Virus record (IMG/VR): IMGVR_UViG_3300047560_000921
Span: 167,385 to 231,384 of that record
DNA: 64,000 nucleotides
Source of the DNA: a virus
Direction: 5' to 3' (one strand)
Part shown: one piece after another, positions 61,159-64,000 of the stretch
Position numbering within the stretch: position 1 is the first letter of the stretch
Layout: each line of letters opens with the position of its first letter
The notes under the pieces: generated by a model
Told to the model about the DNA's origin: nothing
Database searches by the model: none
The model's input: the letters and a program-made list of their open reading frames with translations, nothing else
Translations under genes and position numbers: made by a program

Positions 61159-61394
61159 TTGTATTTCAAGTACATCATAAATGCATCGTGCTCACATTCA
61201 AATGCAAAGCATTTATATCCGTCGATGGTATATCCTAACATGGCTACAGATTTTTCATAGCCTTTATAATTGTAAAATTCGTCAACTAAAGCAGGGTCTT
61301 TAACTGCTATATACTTAACAGGTTTAAATTGAAAGCCTAGTACGTCGGACAATTCGTGTAAGTTAATCCAATGGATTTCAGTAGTAGTCGTCAA
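61155..61394 (-). CDS. LRW-tail-like protein, 79 aa
   Basis: 79 aa ending FAFECEHDAFMMYLKYK, which matches the LRW-family end with Tyr in place of Trp. The body GYKCFAFECEHDAF shows the strand-turn-helix. It is isolated from the main array. 17-nt overlap with the upstream gene. Confidence 0.7.
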   Translation of the reverse strand: MTTTTEIHWINLHELSDVLGFQFKPVKYIAVKDPALVDEFYNYKGYEKSVAMLGYTIDGYKCFAFECEHDAFMMYLKYK

Positions 61395-61611
61395 TATCGT
61401 CTCGTGTTATGCTCTTATCGATGTTTTCAGGAGTGAACTCATCTTCGTAAAATTTAATAAACTCTAGGATTTCTTTTTTGATATTGTGAAGATCCCGTTT
61501 GTTCATTACAATTCTAATGTCTTTGTCTTGTCCTTTAAATTGTAAAATGGGCAGTGTTCCTGTTGCCCACTTTACTGTACACTCTAACTCAGGAAACTCT
61601 AACTTCTTCAT
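61378..61611 (-). CDS. Small protein, 77 aa, related to 44677-44949
   Basis: 77 aa: MKKLEFPELECTVKWATGT, then IRIVMNKRDLHNIKKEILEF and an acidic tail. The C-terminal helix resembles that of the 90-aa product at 44677. 4-nt overlap with the upstream gene. Confidence 0.75.
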   Translation of the reverse strand: MKKLEFPELECTVKWATGTLPILQFKGQDKDIRIVMNKRDLHNIKKEILEFIKFYEDEFTPENIDKSITRDDIDDYY

Positions 61612-61811
61612 ACTATCTTTGCTCCTGCCCTAAGTTTACGACAACCTTCTTTAACGGCAACAGGATAGTCTGGTGCGAACTCTGCTATGCTACAGTCGTA
61701 GACCCTTTCATGCGGTAACTTATTGATATAGACGATTATAGTCATCATACCCGCTAACGCAAGCAAGGACATTACTATCATTACTGCTCCGTAGATTCGA
61801 TTACTGTTCAT
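61608..61811 (-). CDS. Small membrane protein, 67 aa
   Basis: 67 aa from ATG 61811 (11-nt overlap). A single helix IYGAVMIVMSLLALAGMMTIIVYI, then a soluble part with two Cys (YDCSIAEFAPDYPVAVKEGC). Periplasmic C-terminus plausible. Function unknown. Confidence 0.75.
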   Translation of the reverse strand: MNSNRIYGAVMIVMSLLALAGMMTIIVYINKLPHERVYDCSIAEFAPDYPVAVKEGCRKLRAGAKIV

Positions 61812-61959
61812 TTTTAGGCTTCCCACAATCACATCTACGACCTTGATTGCAATCTTGATTGCAAGCATTAATTTCTTGATTACTGCGTACTGCTTCTTTT
61901 AACAAGAAAAACACTATCCATATAAGTGTAATAGCAATGACAGCTTTGATTATAAACAT
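61801..61959 (-). CDS. Small membrane-anchored Cys-rich protein, 52 aa
   Basis: 52 aa: MFIIKAVIAITLIWIVFFLL (transmembrane), then CNQDCNQGRRCDCG, a dense Cys cluster suited to zinc or disulphides. RBS GAGG. Overlaps the next gene by 11 nt. Function unknown. Confidence 0.7.
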   Translation of the reverse strand: MFIIKAVIAITLIWIVFFLLKEAVRSNQEINACNQDCNQGRRCDCGKPKNEQ

Positions 61960-61962
61960 AGT

Positions 61963-62271
61963 TTACCTCGACAAACATTCCATCATGACCAGTTTTCCTA
62001 GTTCACTTGAAAAGTCGTCCTGGTCATTTATTATATATAAGCCGCCAGTGGTTCTATCAGTTTTTTCGTCGTAGTGCCTAAACTCTACAACATGTCCGCC
62101 ATGTGCTTTTAACACTGTAAAGTGAATAGGCTGGTGCGTAGTTTCCCTACCAATAAGCGAACGCTTGTTTATGTTTAAGCCTCCGCCTATTGTAGCAGGT
62201 GCCGCCACCATTGTACGGTGATCGCTAACTTCATAGCGATCCTTTAGTTTAGCGTACAACCACTTTAACAC
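61963..62271 (-). CDS. Conserved phage protein, 102 aa (GTG start)
   Basis: 102 aa, starting with GTG 7 nt after AGGG. YEVSDHRTMVAAPATIGGGLNINKRSLIG and IHFTVLKAHGGHVVEFRHYDE are beta-rich and typical of a family in T4-like phages. No function known. Confidence 0.75.
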   Translation of the reverse strand: MLKWLYAKLKDRYEVSDHRTMVAAPATIGGGLNINKRSLIGRETTHQPIHFTVLKAHGGHVVEFRHYDEKTDRTTGGLYIINDQDDFSSELGKLVMMECLSR

Positions 62272-62273
62272 AA

Positions 62274-62480
62274 TTAGCCCTGTGTAGGAGTTGCCGCATT
62301 ACCACCATGGTTGGTGTAACTTGTGCCCTGTGCAGGACGATTGTTGTTGCGCTTTTCGCGCTTGTCCTTAGCCAGGTGTGCAGTTGCTTCTGCATAACGA
62401 ATGGCTTCAATCATCATCTTCATGAAGTCACGGCCGCGGCCTTTGTAACGCTTGGGTAGTTTAATGATAGATTTTTTCAT
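62274..62480 (-). CDS. Basic phage protein, 68 aa
   Basis: 68 aa from ATG 62480, basic: IIKLPKRYKGRGRDFMKMM then a disordered Asn/Gly-rich end. 20-nt overlap with the SleB-like gene end. Unknown role; a nucleic-acid-binding protein is possible. Confidence 0.75.
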   Translation of the reverse strand: MKKSIIKLPKRYKGRGRDFMKMMIEAIRYAEATAHLAKDKREKRNNNRPAQGTSYTNHGGNAATPTQG

Positions 62481-62958
62481 GATTAACTTTCTTATAAAAA
62501 ATGTGGCGCCCCACACGGGCAACACGTTTGAAATCTTTATGCTTACTCCAAAATGGTTTCACATAAGTTGCGTGATAAAATGTAGCACCGTTAGTAAAGT
62601 CCTTAACATCACCACGCAGGATCTTCATACTCTTTGCAACAATGTTATTATACGCTTCTTGCTCTTTAATTGCAACCTTTGTACATGTCCAACTAAACTG
62701 GCATCCTGGTTTACGTTCATGTACAATTTCACAAACTGTTTTGCCAGATTGGTTAACACGATTCATTGTAACCAATCCAACTGCCATTTGTCCTTGTTCG
62801 TTTTCACCACGTGCTTCATGGTAAATGTTGTTGGCTAGACAAATGACTTGTTGTCTATTATGACTAAGAAGTTTTGCTTGAACATCGCCTTGATCCTGGG
62901 GATTGATAACTAGTACGCACCCCAGAATCAAAGCAATATAAGCTAATATCCTTTTCAT
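62461..62958 (-). CDS. SleB-type cell wall hydrolase (endolysin candidate)
   Basis: 165 aa from ATG 62958. The N-terminus MKRILAYIALILGCVLVINP is a signal or membrane anchor. CLANNIYHEARGENEQGQMAVGLVTMNRV carries the catalytic Glu of the SleB/Hydrolase-2 lytic fold, and NGATFYHATYVKPFWSK completes it. The export signal suggests a SAR-type or secreted murein hydrolase. It starts 1 nt after the subtilisin-like gene stop. Confidence 0.88.
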   Translation of the reverse strand: MKRILAYIALILGCVLVINPQDQGDVQAKLLSHNRQQVICLANNIYHEARGENEQGQMAVGLVTMNRVNQSGKTVCEIVHERKPGCQFSWTCTKVAIKEQEAYNNIVAKSMKILRGDVKDFTNGATFYHATYVKPFWSKHKDFKRVARVGRHIFYKKVNHEKIYH

Positions 62959-62959
62959 A

Positions 62960-64000
62960 TTAGAAACGAGCTTGATAGCCAGCGAACACAACAGGAGTTA
63001 CGGATGAACTGCCTGCGTTGTCAAACACTGTACTAAAGCTCAGGAAAGCCCTGTCATTGGCAACCAGTTTAACTGGAGCACCATAGCTTACAGTTGCCGC
63101 AAACTGTCTGTAGCTAGTACGCAAGCTAACATTCTGTGTTGAGCTAATTGGGCTTGCAGTAGTGTTACCGTCTGTATCAGTTGCATAGTTGTAGCCAGTA
63201 ACTGCGTTAACAGTTGCAGTACCGCTAGTCACGAAAGGCAGGACAGTAAACTTAACATCCAGCATGTCTTTGTTAACAAAGTTCAAAGGAGTCTTATAAC
63301 CTGCGTGGTAGCTCATTGTTTGAATGTTACTGTATCCAGTAATCATACCGTCAGCAGATGCATTGGCACGAGTATGACCCATTGTTACACCGCCATATAC
63401 TTCGTCATTGTTCTGCAAGGAATAGCCTGCGCTAAGACCTGCAAACGTTGTACTAGCTGTACCTGGGTTAAATGCGCCAGCGCCTTGACTGCCCAGCACA
63501 CCGTTGGCTTCCATAACTTGTCCAGTTTCAATACCTACCCAGCCAAACTTAGTATCAAGTTTTTGACGGCTAGCAAAGCCATCTCTGCTTTGTGAGAACT
63601 CGTAGTATACATTGCCTGCTTTAAAGCCTGCATACTGTGCCGGCGTTTGACTCAGGCCCATGTAAGTAAAGTTTTGGTTAAAGTTAGACAAGTTATTAAC
63701 CATAACCTTAGTCATATCCATTTGATAGTTGCGACCATAGCTGTCAACAAACTGTGCCGAGTTCATAATAGAACTAGTGCTCAATGCGCCCAATGCACCA
63801 CTGACCATACCTGTGGACACTGCTGTAGTGCTTTGTGTCATGCCAGTTTTGCCTGCTAGTGCCAGTGTACCTTGTGGCATAGTTGCTTTATTAAGGTCCA
63901 TCAAGCCAGCGCCGTGTGTGTTGACACTGTAGCCAGGAATGTTCTTGTTTGCTGTAGTTGTAAGCAATTGAACAATTTGCTCTGGCTTCAAAGTAGGCCA
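62960..64000 (-). CDS. Subtilisin-family (S8) / autotransporter-like protein, C-terminal part
   Basis: The frame is open at the right edge, so the N-terminal catalytic part is missing; about 346 residues are visible. LKPEQIVQLLTTTA and GAGLMDLNKATMP are the typical end of an S8 peptidase domain. The rest is amphipathic beta sequence (FAGLSAGYSLQNNDEVYGGVTMGH) ending in Phe (PVVFAGYQARF), the outer-membrane beta-barrel signature. A subtilisin passenger with an autotransporter barrel is the best reading. In a phage this is unusual. Followed by the SleB-like gene 1 nt after the stop. Confidence 0.75.
   Translation of the reverse strand, partial: WPTLKPEQIVQLLTTTANKNIPGYSVNTHGAGLMDLNKATMPQGTLALAGKTGMTQSTTAVSTGMVSGALGALSTSSIMNSAQFVDSYGRNYQMDMTKVMVNNLSNFNQNFTYMGLSQTPAQYAGFKAGNVYYEFSQSRDGFASRQKLDTKFGWVGIETGQVMEANGVLGSQGAGAFNPGTASTTFAGLSAGYSLQNNDEVYGGVTMGHTRANASADGMITGYSNIQTMSYHAGYKTPLNFVNKDMLDVKFTVLPFVTSGTATVNAVTGYNYATDTDGNTTASPISSTQNVSLRTSYRQFAATVSYGAPVKLVANDRAFLSFSTVFDNAGSSSVTPVVFAGYQARF

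Noticed and set aside
1-64000. tRNA genes, CRISPR arrays, insertion sequences, integrase or attachment sites
   Set aside because: No cloverleaf with a GTTC-type T-loop, no regularly spaced direct repeats, and no transposase or integrase-like product were seen on reading both strands. A tRNA search program would be needed for certainty.

Overview
The window is a stretch of a large tailed-phage genome (T4-like myovirus grade, probably an aquatic or freshwater phage of a Gram-negative, perhaps beta-proteobacterial, host). The evidence is dense gene packing with 1- and 4-nt start/stop overlaps, a T4-type clamp-loader ATPase, PhoH, MazG, a DexA-type exonuclease, dCMP deaminase, a co-chaperonin, tail-fibre genes of the kind seen in marine T4-like phages, an i-/o-spanin pair, a probable holin, a SleB-type hydrolase, and ATAAATA late-type promoter motifs. 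No tRNA, integrase, transposase or CRISPR array was seen. Host assignment is inference.

Layout. 0-2.7 kb (minus): a GNAT-domain protein cut by the window edge, a tail-fibre-like protein and a 55-aa gene. 2.7-6.9 kb (plus): an accessory operon (two-domain methyltransferase, alpha/beta hydrolase, unknown protein, PP-loop ATPase) ending in a bidirectional terminator. 6.9-13.4 kb (minus): ClpA- and DnaJ-like chaperones, spanins, translation factor IF-1 and two conserved phage proteins. 13.5-17.7 kb: PhoH, a 2OG-Fe(II)-oxygenase-like protein, a HAD phosphatase, a glycosyltransferase-like protein and the clamp loader, whose promoter sits inside a 13-bp-arm palindrome. 17.8-28 kb (minus): a second PP-loop paralogue and a tail-tip/fibre module (1688-aa fibre with collagen-like segments, NlpC/P60 peptidase, further structural proteins). 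28-29.2 kb (plus): two paralogous oxygenase-like genes.

29-37.5 kb (mostly minus): metabolism and replication accessories, namely GroES-like, a DnaE-like fragment, MazG, an H1/SAP-like protein, cupin, QueD-like, exonuclease, AbrB-like, dCMP deaminase, DUF3050-like, lipase-like, an HExxH protein and a short UDP-glucose dehydrogenase-like protein. 37.5-51.3 kb (minus): a long train of overlapping small genes. At least 15, and perhaps more than 20, encode a fast-diverging family ending in a signature like (D/E)(D/E)-x-A-M-x-F-x-L-(R/K/T)-W. The same train carries an S11 D-Ala-D-Ala peptidase, a metallophosphoesterase and several micro-genes too short for standard calling. 51.4-51.7 kb is non-coding with a strong terminator. 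51.7-55.6 kb: an uncharacterised coiled-coil protein, AcpS, a BI-1/YccA membrane protein, a hidden 49-aa membrane protein, ClpP and a secreted dienelactone-hydrolase-like protein. 55.6-60.1 kb: an early-type region in which many genes have their own consensus sigma70 promoter (TTGACA-N17-TATAAT) with a near-identical spacer containing a dyad. 60.1-64 kb: holin, more small proteins, a SleB hydrolase and the end of a subtilisin/autotransporter-like gene.

Together the genes suggest a virulent phage that carries much of its own proteostasis machinery (ClpA, ClpP, DnaJ, GroES-like, BI-1), a translation factor, an ACP-activating enzyme and a promoter-rich early region. The least explained parts are the LRW-tail family, the dyad-containing promoters, the operator at the clamp loader and the AcpS/BI-1/ClpP cluster.
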